Source: Propionibacteriales bacterium (lineage in GTDB: Bacteria; Actinomycetota; Actinomycetes; Propionibacteriales; Nocardioidaceae). From it: a stretch of DNA of 64,000 nucleotides. The position numbers were made by a program, and so were the translations under genes. Below are positions 1 to 8,266 of the stretch, in pieces (the first letter of the stretch is position 1; the number at the start of each line of letters is the position of its first letter). Below the pieces are notes generated by a model. The model worked only from the letters and a program-made list of their open reading frames with translations. It was not told where the DNA came from and searched no databases. The DNA lies in NCBI GenBank assembly GCA_026392465.1, contig JAPLCA010000024.1, positions 1 through 64,000 on the forward strand, in the 5' to 3' direction.

Positions 1-162
1 AGCGACATCTTGGTCGTCGTCGGCGGCGTGATCCCACCTGCGGATTACCAGACGCTGCGCGACATGGGCGTGGACGCGATCTTCGGGCCCGGCACCGTGC
101 TCGCCGAAGCTGCGCAAGCGCTGCTCGACAGCCTCGCGCGCGCGCTGGAGCTGGAGTCTTGA
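1..162 (+). CDS. Methylmalonyl-CoA mutase, C-terminal end (partial)
   Basis: Only the last 53 codons are in the window. The peptide reads VVVGGVIPPADYQTLRDMGV and then FGPGT, the typical end of the cobalamin-binding domain of the large methylmalonyl-CoA mutase subunit, which interconverts methylmalonyl-CoA and succinyl-CoA. The stop overlaps the start of meaB (TTGA), the usual partner of this enzyme, which supports the call. The catalytic barrel lies upstream, outside the window. Confidence 0.88.
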   Translation, partial: SDILVVVGGVIPPADYQTLRDMGVDAIFGPGTVLAEAAQALLDSLARALELES

Positions 163-1139
163 GGCACAAGCCCAGCGTCGACGAGCTCGATGCTGGCGTG
201 CGGGCGGGTGATCGCGGTGCGCTCGGGCGGGCGATCACCTTGGTCGAGAGCAGCCGCGCCGACGACCAAGTTCACGCGCGCGAGCTGATCGAGCGATTGT
301 TGCCGTTCACCGGCGCGGGCATGCGTGTCGGCATCACCGGGGTCCCCGGCGCGGGCAAGAGCACCTTCATCGAGGCGCTCGGCACGCACCTCGTGGAGCA
401 GGGCAACCGGGTCGGCGTGCTCGCCGTCGACCCGTCGAGCGTGCGCACCGGCGGGTCCGTCCTCGGCGACAAGACCCGGATGGCGCAGCTCGCCGTCAGC
501 CCGCAGGCCTACATCCGGCCGTCGCCGAGCGCTGGCACGCTCGGCGGCGTCGCCCGCGCCACGTCCCAGGCGATGACCGTCCTCGAGGCCGCCGGCTACG
601 ACGTCGTGCTCGTCGAGACCGTCGGGGTCGGCCAGTCCGAGATCACGGTCGCGGGCATGGTCGACACGTTCCTGTTCCTCACCATCGCCCGCACCGGCGA
701 CCAGCTGCAGGGCATCAAGAAGGGCATCCTCGAGATCGCCGACGTCATCGCCGTCAACAAGGCCGACGGCGAGCGTGCCCGGGAGGCCGAGGTGACGGCC
801 AAGGACCTCGCGGGAGCCCTGCGCCTCGTGTACGCCGGCACCCAGGGCTGGGTGCCGCCGGTCGTCACCTGCTCGGCGCTCGAGCACCACGGCATCGACA
901 CCGTCTGGAAGCGGCTCGTGCGGCACCGCGAGTTCCTCGGGCAGCGTGGCCTGCGGGAGAAGCGCGCCCAGCAGCAGCTCGACTTCACGTGGGCGCTCGT
1001 GCGCGACGAGCTCGACCAGCGGCTGCGCACCGACGAGGGCGTCGCACGGGTGCGCGACGAGGTGCGCGAGGCGGTGCTCTCGGGCGAGCTGCCCGCGGCC
1101 AGCGCCGCGGACCTCATCCTCGAGGCCTACGACCAGTAG
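159..1139 (+). CDS. meaB: MeaB-type G-protein chaperone of methylmalonyl-CoA mutase
   Basis: 326 aa, normal for the family. It is a P-loop GTPase that protects and reactivates B12-dependent methylmalonyl-CoA mutase. The Walker A motif GVPGAGKST is at residues 61-69, a VETVGVGQSE switch segment lies near 150, and an NKADG-type guanine-specificity motif near 200. I chose the TTG start at 159 because it overlaps the mutase stop by 3 nt and gives the standard N-terminus, so the two are very probably translationally coupled. Its TAG stop is also part of a TAGTCT -10-like box for the next gene. Confidence 0.95.
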   Translation: MRHKPSVDELDAGVRAGDRGALGRAITLVESSRADDQVHARELIERLLPFTGAGMRVGITGVPGAGKSTFIEALGTHLVEQGNRVGVLAVDPSSVRTGGSVLGDKTRMAQLAVSPQAYIRPSPSAGTLGGVARATSQAMTVLEAAGYDVVLVETVGVGQSEITVAGMVDTFLFLTIARTGDQLQGIKKGILEIADVIAVNKADGERAREAEVTAKDLAGALRLVYAGTQGWVPPVVTCSALEHHGIDTVWKRLVRHREFLGQRGLREKRAQQQLDFTWALVRDELDQRLRTDEGVARVRDEVREAVLSGELPAASAADLILEAYDQ

Positions 1140-1142
1140 TCT
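1137..1142 (+). promoter_or_regulatory. Possible -10 box (TAGTCT) for the lipoprotein gene
   Basis: TAGTCT lies 7 nt before the ATG at 1150 and contains the meaB stop codon. The spacing fits a leaderless transcript, a pattern repeated across this window. Confidence 0.4.
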
Positions 1143-1149
1143 GGCCGCC

Positions 1150-1845
1150 ATGAGGACGCGTCCTGTGATGCCCGTCACCCGTCGGTGGTCCCGGTCGGCC
1201 GGGTCCCTCGTCCCGCCGCTCGCGCTGTCGGCCGTGCTGCTCGCCGGCTGCGGCGGGTCGATCAGCCCCGGTGCCGCCGCCACGGTCGACGGCACCACCA
1301 TCACGATGGCCCTGGCTGACCGCACCGCCGACGTGCTCTGCGAGGTGTCGCTGTTCTCCGCCGCCCAGTCCGGCGGCGGCGCCACGATCGACAACGCCGA
1401 CGTACGACGCCAGGCCGTCAGCGAGCTGGTGAGCGGTGTCGTCGCCCGCGAGGTGGCGGCTCGCGAGGGCATCCGCGTGCCCCGCAGCGCGTACGTGTTC
1501 ACCGGCGAGCAGCGCGCCCAGGTCGAGCGGGCGCTGCCCGACGTCGACGTCGACGAGGCGGTGCGCGTGCTCGAGGCCGGGCAGCGCACCTACGCCATCG
1601 CCGAGAAGCTCGGCGAGGCCGCCACCGGCCAGCGCGCCGACGACACCAACGCCCAGCAGCTGCAGCAGGCCGGGCGCAGCGTGCTCGCCGACGCCCTGCG
1701 GAAGGCCGACGTGAGCATCGACCCCCGCTTCGGGCTCGGCGACGACGGTCAGCAGGTGGCGGCCACGGGCTCGTTGTCGGTCCCTGCCGCTGCCGACACG
1801 CGCGACCGTCCGCTGATCGCGCCGGCGACCCAGCGGTGCTCGTGA
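1150..1845 (+). CDS. Lipoprotein of the SurA N-terminal-like type
   Basis: 231 aa. The N-terminus has a basic stretch, a hydrophobic segment and the lipobox LLAGC near residue 35, so it is probably anchored to the outer face of the membrane. The part after the lipobox (ATVDGTTIT, then a helix-rich region) resembles the N-terminal chaperone region of SurA/PrsA-type proteins, but no PPIase domain follows. Lipoproteins of this kind often precede mazG and eno in actinomycetes. I chose the ATG at 1150 because it gives a clean signal peptide. The function is unproven. Confidence 0.75.
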   Translation: MRTRPVMPVTRRWSRSAGSLVPPLALSAVLLAGCGGSISPGAAATVDGTTITMALADRTADVLCEVSLFSAAQSGGGATIDNADVRRQAVSELVSGVVAREVAAREGIRVPRSAYVFTGEQRAQVERALPDVDVDEAVRVLEAGQRTYAIAEKLGEAATGQRADDTNAQQLQQAGRSVLADALRKADVSIDPRFGLGDDGQQVAATGSLSVPAAADTRDRPLIAPATQRCS

Positions 1846-1855
1846 GCAGCCGCCC

Positions 1856-2455
1856 GTGAGCGACCCGCGCGCCGGCGAGCGGCTGCTCGACCTCGTCGCC
1901 GTCATGGCACGGCTGCGCGCGGAGTGCGCCTGGACGGGGCAGCAGACCCACGAGAGCCTGAGCCGCTACCTGCTCGAGGAGACCTACGAGACCCTCGAGG
2001 CGCTCGACGACGGCGACACCGACCTGCTCCGCGAGGAGCTCGGCGACCTCCTCATGCAGGTCGTCTTCCACGCCGCCGTCGCCGCCGACACGGGGGAGGG
2101 GTGGGACGTCGACGACGTCGCCGCCGGGATCACCGACAAGCTCGTGCGGCGCAACCCGCACGTGTTCGCGGACGGCACCGCCCGGACGCCCGAGGAGATC
2201 GACGCCGCGTGGCAGGCGGTCAAGGCGCAGGAGAAGGCCACGTCCGGTGCCCGCGACACGCACCCGCTCGACGGCATCGCCCGCGACCTGCCGGCCCTCG
2301 CGACCGCCCGCAAGGCGCTCGACCGCGTCCCCGACCTCGACACCAGCGGCGACGACGTCGGCTCCAGGCTCCTGCGTCTCGTCGCCGAGGCCCGCGAGCA
2401 GGGCGTCGACGCCGAGGAGGCGCTGCGCCGCGCCGTCCGCGACCGGCTCGGGTGA
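1856..2455 (+). CDS. mazG: MazG-type nucleoside triphosphate pyrophosphohydrolase
   Basis: 199 aa. MazG hydrolyses NTPs or dNTPs to the monophosphate and PPi, clearing aberrant nucleotides and affecting ppGpp levels in some bacteria. The Mg-binding pattern is visible: EETYE at residues 41-45 and EELGD at 60-64. The protein is shorter than the duplicated ~260 aa E. coli MazG and carries one clear catalytic domain plus a C-terminal helical extension. The start is GTG, 10 nt after the lipoprotein stop, so the two are probably co-transcribed. The palindromic element at 2457 begins directly after its stop. Confidence 0.9.
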   Translation: MSDPRAGERLLDLVAVMARLRAECAWTGQQTHESLSRYLLEETYETLEALDDGDTDLLREELGDLLMQVVFHAAVAADTGEGWDVDDVAAGITDKLVRRNPHVFADGTARTPEEIDAAWQAVKAQEKATSGARDTHPLDGIARDLPALATARKALDRVPDLDTSGDDVGSRLLRLVAEAREQGVDAEEALRRAVRDRLG

Positions 2456-2456
2456 G

Positions 2457-2569
2457 ACGCACGATGCTGCGTTCGGGTGGGAGGACCCGACGATGCTGCG
2501 TTCGCGACCGGATCCCGTCATGAACGCAGCGTCGTTCGACGTCCGGCACGCGAACGCAGGATGCTGCGT
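2457..2569. repeat. 113-bp nested palindromic intergenic element, copy 1
   Basis: Between mazG and eno. It starts with the hairpin ACGCA-N6-TGCGT (2457-2472), continues with CTGCGTT (2496-2502) and AACGCAG (2523-2529) as a dyad around GGATCC, and ends with ACGCAG-N4-CTGCGT (2554-2569). A second copy with the same box order and spacing is at 58725-58837. It may act as a terminator or a REP-like element. Confidence 0.75.
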
Positions 2570-2624
2570 GCCCCGCCTTTCCCCGGAACGGCTGCGCCTG
2601 ACACGGACGCCTGCACGGCGGCAC

Positions 2625-3944
<1,320 letters not shown>

Positions 3945-3946
3945 GC

Positions 3947-4513
3947 ATGGCCGGCTCCCGCGGACCCGGACGCCCCACCCCCAGGACACGACGTCCTGCG
4001 GGGCGGTCGTCCGGTGCCGCGGGCGCCAGCCGCCCCGGCCCGACCCGACCCCGGTCGGGCACGACCACCGTCCGCGGCGTCGGGTCGCGCTTCACCACCC
4101 GCGCCGTGCTGCTCCTGGCGGTGCTGCTCCTGCTGCTCGCCTCCTACACGTCGGCGCTGCACGCCTGGTGGCAGCAGCGCGGCGAGGTGCAGCAGCTGAA
4201 GGCCGAGATCGCCACCCGGCAGGCCTCCATCGAGGACCTCGGCGACACCAAGGCGCGCTGGAACGACGACGCCTACGTCCGCCAGCAGGCGCGTGAACGG
4301 TTCGGCTGGGTCATGCCCGGCGAGGTCGGCTACCGCGTCATCGGCGCCGACGGCACCGTCGAGGGCGACGCACCCCGGCTCGACGACCCGCCGGACCCCA
4401 CGCAGAAGCAGTGGTACGACACGCTGTGGGGCAGCGTCGAGGCGTCGGGACGCACCTCGTCGGCCCAGCAGCCCGTCCCCGACCCCGACGAGGTGCTGAA
4501 GAACCGTGACTGA
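3947..4513 (+). CDS. FtsB/DivIC-family septum formation initiator
   Basis: 188 aa. It has a basic, proline- and arginine-rich cytoplasmic tail (residues 1-50), one transmembrane helix (about 52-70), a short coiled coil (76-100) and the family motif RERFGWVMPGE (about 116-126). Proteins of this type join FtsL and FtsQ in the divisome at mid-cell. The long N-terminal tail is typical of actinomycetes. It follows eno by 2 nt, and its stop overlaps the next start by 8 nt, so all three genes are probably one operon. Confidence 0.88.
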   Translation: MAGSRGPGRPTPRTRRPAGRSSGAAGASRPGPTRPRSGTTTVRGVGSRFTTRAVLLLAVLLLLLASYTSALHAWWQQRGEVQQLKAEIATRQASIEDLGDTKARWNDDAYVRQQARERFGWVMPGEVGYRVIGADGTVEGDAPRLDDPPDPTQKQWYDTLWGSVEASGRTSSAQQPVPDPDEVLKNRD

Positions 4514-5012
4514 CCCGAGCCCGCGCGACCTCGAGATCGTCGCCGAGCAGCTCGGGCGTCCCGCCCGCGGTGTCCTCGGCATCGCCGCGCGCTGCCCGTC
4601 CGGCCACCCCAACGTGGTGCGCACCGAGCCGCGTCTGCCCGACGGCACCCCGTTCCCGACGCTCTACTACGTCACCTGCCCGAGGCTGGCCGGTGCGATC
4701 GGCACCCTCGAGGCGTCCGGCCTGATGGCCGAGATGAGCGAGCGGCTCACCCGCGACGACGAGCTCGCCGCGCACTACGCCCGCGCCCACGCCGAGTACC
4801 TCGCCGAGCGCGAGGCCGTCGCCCACGTGCCCGAGATCGACGGCATCAGCGCCGGCGGGATGCCCACCCGCGTGAAGTGCCTGCACGTGCTCGTCGGGCA
4901 CTCCTTGGCCAAGGGGCCCGGCGTCAACCCGCTCGGCGACGAGGCCGTGGAGCTGCTCGGCGACTACTGGGGCAGCTCGTCCTGCGCCCCCGAGGCTGGT
5001 CCCGCCTCCTGA
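4506..5012 (+). CDS. DUF501 family protein
   Basis: 168 aa. This is a conserved actinobacterial family with no established biochemical role. Typical features are the RGVLGIAARCPSGHP region near the N-terminus, YYVTCPRL in the middle and VKCLHVLVGHSLAKGPGVNP near the C-terminus, with conserved Cys and His residues. The GTG start lies inside the end of the ftsB-like gene, so translation is probably coupled. Its last 49 nt overlap the 3' end of the convergent MarR gene. The family usually sits between eno/ftsB and a Ppx/GppA gene, but here about 4.6 kb separates it from Ppx. Confidence 0.9.
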   Translation: MTDPSPRDLEIVAEQLGRPARGVLGIAARCPSGHPNVVRTEPRLPDGTPFPTLYYVTCPRLAGAIGTLEASGLMAEMSERLTRDDELAAHYARAHAEYLAEREAVAHVPEIDGISAGGMPTRVKCLHVLVGHSLAKGPGVNPLGDEAVELLGDYWGSSSCAPEAGPAS

Positions 5013-5443
5013 TCGAGGGCCGACGCGAACGCGTCGAGGTCGACCAGCAGCTGGTCGACCCTGTTCGCGTCGATCGCCGAGACCATGTGCGTCTCCACCG
5101 CCGCGACGGCGGTGCTGGCCGAGCGCAGCAGTGCCGCGCCCGTCGACGTCAGCTGCAGGGGGAGGGCCCGCCCGGACGGCGGGTCCGCCGACCGCTCGAG
5201 CAGCCCTCGCTCCTCCAGCCCCTGCAGCAGCGTGTGCGCGGACTGACGGGTGACGAACGTGAGGCGGGCCAGTGCCGCTGCGGACAGTCCTGGGCGCTGG
5301 GCCAGCTGCTCGAGGCACGCGTACTGGGACACCGTGAGTCCCAGCGGACGGAGGACGTCGTCCATGGCGGTGCGCAGGCTCGTGACCGCCCGCTTGAGGG
5401 CGAGGCCGACCGACCGCGTGACGTCGATGCCGGGTTGCGTCAT
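4964..5443 (-). CDS. MarR-family transcriptional regulator
   Basis: 159 aa with a central winged helix (LTVSQYACLEQLAQRPGLSA, then LARLTFVTRQSAHTLLQGLE) and the MarR dimer helices at both ends. The gene is divergent from the VOC gene at 5508. Two palindromes (TGTCAG-N4-CTGACA) fill the gap, and the first overlaps this gene's ATG, which strongly suggests autorepression and control of the neighbour. The effector is unknown. The 3' end overlaps the DUF501 gene by 49 nt on the opposite strand. Confidence 0.9.
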   Translation of the reverse strand: MTQPGIDVTRSVGLALKRAVTSLRTAMDDVLRPLGLTVSQYACLEQLAQRPGLSAAALARLTFVTRQSAHTLLQGLEERGLLERSADPPSGRALPLQLTSTGAALLRSASTAVAAVETHMVSAIDANRVDQLLVDLDAFASALDQEAGPASGAQDELPQ

Positions 5444-5484
5444 GTCAGCATTCTGACATACAGTGGCGTGTCAGGACACTGACA
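5443..5484. promoter_or_regulatory. Paired MarR operators between marR-like and VOC genes
   Basis: Two perfect TGTCAG-N4-CTGACA palindromes lie at 5443-5458 and 5469-5484, 26 bp centre to centre. The first covers the regulator's start codon, and the second lies 24 nt before the VOC ATG. Their position between divergent genes, one encoding MarR, makes them its probable binding sites. Confidence 0.75.
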
Positions 5485-5507
5485 TACCACGACAGACAGG
5501 ACCACCC

Positions 5508-5876
5508 ATGGCCACCGTGACCGGACCCGACTTCATCGCCCTCCAGGTCGTCGACCTGGAGGCGTCCGCGGCCTTCTACGAGGAGCGCCTCGGCCTGGTC
5601 CGTGCTCCCGTCGCACCGCCCGGTGCCGTCGTCTTCGCGACCACGCCGGTCGCGTTCGCCGTCCGCGAGCCGCTCCCCGGGCTCGACGTCGCGAGCATCT
5701 CGCCCCGCCCGGGAGCCGGGATCGCGCTGTGGCTGGCCAGCGACGACGCACAGGCGATCCACGACGACCTGCTCGCCCACGACGTCGCGATCGTGCAGGA
5801 GCCGTTCGACGGTCCCTTCGGGCGCACCTTCACGTTCGCCGACCCCGACGGCTACGCGGTGACCGTGCACGGCTGA
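5508..5876 (+). CDS. VOC (glyoxalase/bleomycin resistance) superfamily protein
   Basis: 122 aa, one VOC domain of two beta-alpha-beta-beta-beta units. The start FIALQVVDLEASAAFYEERLGL and the end FTFADPDGYAVTVHG are typical. The superfamily includes glyoxalases, drug-binding resistance proteins and dioxygenases, and the sequence alone does not say which applies. The ATG at 5508 sits just after the second MarR-type operator. Co-regulation with a MarR protein suggests detoxification of a small molecule. Confidence 0.85.
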   Translation: MATVTGPDFIALQVVDLEASAAFYEERLGLVRAPVAPPGAVVFATTPVAFAVREPLPGLDVASISPRPGAGIALWLASDDAQAIHDDLLAHDVAIVQEPFDGPFGRTFTFADPDGYAVTVHG

Positions 5877-5894
5877 GGCGCGGAGGTCTCGGCG

Positions 5895-6563
5895 CTAGGA
5901 GCGCGGCCGGTACTCCACCTCCGGCCGACCCGCTCGCCCCAGCCGGGTGACCCGGTCGACCTCACCGGTCCCGGCGAGGTGCTCCAGGTAGCGCCGGGCG
6001 GTCACCCGCGACGACCCGAGGTGCTCGCCCACCTCGCTCGCCGACGACGGACCGTGCTCGGCCAGGGCCGCGCGCACCTGCTCCAGCGTCTCCGCGCCGA
6101 GCCCCTTCGGCAGGGCAGGACGGGACGTCGGTCGCAACGACTCCAGCATCCGGTCGACCGCTCCCTGGTCGAGGTCGTCCGAGCCCTGCAGACCCTCGTG
6201 GAAGGTCCGGTAGGCGAGCAGCCGCTCGCGCAGCGCACCGAACGCGAAGGGCTTGATGAGGTAGCCGACCACCCCCTGGGCCACCGCGTCGCGCACCACC
6301 TCGGCGTCGCGCGCCGACGTCACCGCGATCACGTCGACCCGGCTGCCCGCCGCCCTCAGCCGGCGCAGCAGCTGCAGGCCGTGGCCGTCGGGCAGGTGCA
6401 TGTCGAGCAGCACGAGGTCGACCGGCTCCTCGCGCAGCACCCGTGCGGCGTCCTGCGCCGACATCGCCACCGCGACCAGCTCGAAGCCCGGCACGTCGCG
6501 GACATACTGTGCGTGCGCCTGCGCCGCGACTCTCTCGTCCTCGACGACCAGCGTGCGGATCAC
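5895..6563 (-). CDS. Response regulator, CitB/DcuR type
   Basis: 222 aa. The receiver domain (about 1-120) has the acidic pair VEDE, the phosphoacceptor in LVLLDMHLPDG, and a conserved Lys in GYLIKPF. A winged-helix DNA-binding domain follows at the C-terminus (SASEVGEHLGSSRVTARRYL). The GTG start overlaps the kinase stop by 4 nt (GTGA), so the pair is coupled. CitB/DcuR regulators respond to citrate or C4-dicarboxylates, and the divergent dctA-type symporter is the likely target. Two identical palindromes between the kinase and the symporter are candidate binding sites. Confidence 0.92.
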   Translation of the reverse strand: MIRTLVVEDERVAAQAHAQYVRDVPGFELVAVAMSAQDAARVLREEPVDLVLLDMHLPDGHGLQLLRRLRAAGSRVDVIAVTSARDAEVVRDAVAQGVVGYLIKPFAFGALRERLLAYRTFHEGLQGSDDLDQGAVDRMLESLRPTSRPALPKGLGAETLEQVRAALAEHGPSSASEVGEHLGSSRVTARRYLEHLAGTGEVDRVTRLGRAGRPEVEYRPRS

Positions 6564-8191
6564 GCGTCCTCCCCGATCTCCACCTCGACCATGGCCCCGC
6601 CGAGCGCACCCGAGCCGACGCGCACGCTACCGCCGTGGCGTCGCACCACCTGTCCCACCAGTGCCAGGCCGAGTCCACGTCCGTGCGGGCGGTCGGCGAC
6701 CTTCGTCGACCAGCCCCGCTCGAAGACCTGGTCGCGCGCGTCCACCGGGATGCCCGGACCGGAGTCCTCGACCACGACGTCGAGGTGCGTGTCGCTCGCG
6801 TGCAGGTGCACCGCCACCGTCGCGCCCGCCGTGCCCTGCGCCGCGTCGATCGCGTTGTCGAGCAGGTTCCCGAGCACGGTCACCGCGTCGTGCGGGCCGA
6901 TGGGCAGCCCGGTCACCACCGAGCCGGGGTCGACGTCGAGCCGCACGCCCCGCTCGTGCGCCTGCGCCGACTTGCCCAGCAGCAGCGCCGACACCACCGG
7001 CTCCTCCACCGCGGCCACCATCTGGTCCGTCAGACCCTGGGCCAGACGCATCTCGTGCGTCGCGAACTCGACCGCCTCCTGCGTCCGACCCATCTCGACG
7101 AGGGAGACCATGGTGTGCAGCCGGTTCGCCGTCTCGTGGCTCTGCGAGCGCAGCGAGTCGGCCAGGCTGCGCACGGTGTCGAGCTCGGCCGTCACCCCCT
7201 GCAGCTCCGTCCGGTCGCGCACGGTGAGCACCGTCCCGACGTCGCGGCCCTCCCAGCGCGCCCGGGCCGCGTTGACGATGAGCACCCGGTCGGCGAGCGC
7301 CACCACCACGTCCGAGAGCGGGCCACCCGAGCGCACCGCGTCGGTCAGCGTCGGCTCCAGGCCGAGCTCCGCGACGTCGCGACCCACCGCCCGTGACGCC
7401 TCGACGTCGAGCAGACGCTCCGCCTCCTGGTTCACGAGGCTGACCCGACCGCCGGAGTCGACGAGCACGAGCCCCTCGCGCACCGCCCGCAGCACCGCGT
7501 CGTAGTACTCGTACATGCGGGTGATCTCCTGCTCGCCCAGCCCGTGCGTCTGGCGACGCAGGCGACGGTGGATGAGCCAGGCGCCGAGGATGCCCACGAG
7601 GGCCGCCAGTGCTGCCGCACCGAGGATCCGCGGGAGCGCGTCGACCACCTCGTCGCGCTGCTTCGCCGTGCGGATCCCGACCGACACGAGCGCCACGACG
7701 TCGTCGTCGCGAGGCCCCGCGCGCACCGGCACGACGGCCCGGACGGACGGCCCGAGCGTGCCGACGTACTCCTCGCTGTACGTCCGGCCCGCCCGCGCCT
7801 GCGTGATCGACCCGAGGAAGCGCTTGCCGATGTTGGCCGGGTCGGGGTGGGAGTAGCGGATGCCGTCGCGCGACATGATGACGACGAAGTCGGTGCCGCT
7901 GTCGCGCCGCACCTGCTCCGCGAACGGCTGGAGCACGGCCGACGGGTCCGTCGTGCGGACCGCCTCGCGCACCGTGGGAGAGTCGGCGACGGCCACCGCG
8001 AGGTCGAGCGCGCGCTGACGTGCCGACGCCGTCGCGTCGGCGCGGGCGTCGAACCAGGCGGCCGCCACCCCGCCGAGCACCAGCACGCACACGACGACGA
8101 CCTGCCAGAGCAGGATCTGGCGCGCGACGGACGACGGGCGGGGCACGACCGCATCGTCCCACCTCCGCGAAACGGCTGTGACCACGGTCAC
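6560..8191 (-). CDS. Sensor histidine kinase, CitA/DcuS type
   Basis: Up to 543 aa. The order is: transmembrane helix near the N-terminus, a periplasmic CitA/DcuS-like sensor domain (SRDGIRYSHPDP near 105), a second helix (about 180-205), a PAS domain, the H-box RSQSHETANRLHT, and an ATPase domain with NLLDNAIDAAQ, DSGPGIP and GRGLGLAL. It probably senses di- or tricarboxylates outside the cell. The start is uncertain. GTG 8191 lies within an operator-like palindrome and has no Shine-Dalgarno, whereas GTG 8146 starts just before the first helix and follows GGAGG, although at a long 15-nt spacing. Confidence 0.92.
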   Translation of the reverse strand: MTVVTAVSRRWDDAVVPRPSSVARQILLWQVVVVCVLVLGGVAAAWFDARADATASARQRALDLAVAVADSPTVREAVRTTDPSAVLQPFAEQVRRDSGTDFVVIMSRDGIRYSHPDPANIGKRFLGSITQARAGRTYSEEYVGTLGPSVRAVVPVRAGPRDDDVVALVSVGIRTAKQRDEVVDALPRILGAAALAALVGILGAWLIHRRLRRQTHGLGEQEITRMYEYYDAVLRAVREGLVLVDSGGRVSLVNQEAERLLDVEASRAVGRDVAELGLEPTLTDAVRSGGPLSDVVVALADRVLIVNAARARWEGRDVGTVLTVRDRTELQGVTAELDTVRSLADSLRSQSHETANRLHTMVSLVEMGRTQEAVEFATHEMRLAQGLTDQMVAAVEEPVVSALLLGKSAQAHERGVRLDVDPGSVVTGLPIGPHDAVTVLGNLLDNAIDAAQGTAGATVAVHLHASDTHLDVVVEDSGPGIPVDARDQVFERGWSTKVADRPHGRGLGLALVGQVVRRHGGSVRVGSGALGGAMVEVEIGEDA

Positions 8192-8225
8192 CGAACTCTA
8201 TGTACGCAATGGTGACCCGGGTCAC
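8178..8225. promoter_or_regulatory. Twin GTGACC-N2-GGTCAC palindromes between kinase and dctA
   Basis: Two perfect 14-bp palindromes with the same half-sites lie at 8178-8191 and 8212-8225, 34 bp apart centre to centre, in the gap between the divergent kinase and symporter genes. They are the obvious candidates for the CitB-type regulator's sites. The first overlaps the longest possible kinase start. Confidence 0.7.
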
Positions 8226-8266
8226 GTGTGCGGGCACGGTGGGCAGGTCGTCCCACAGGAGGAACC

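Noticed and set aside
7432-8154. ATG 8154 with an ideally spaced GGAGG upstream as the kinase start
   Set aside because: It is out of frame with the kinase and opens an Arg/Ser-rich shadow frame, so the good spacing is coincidental.
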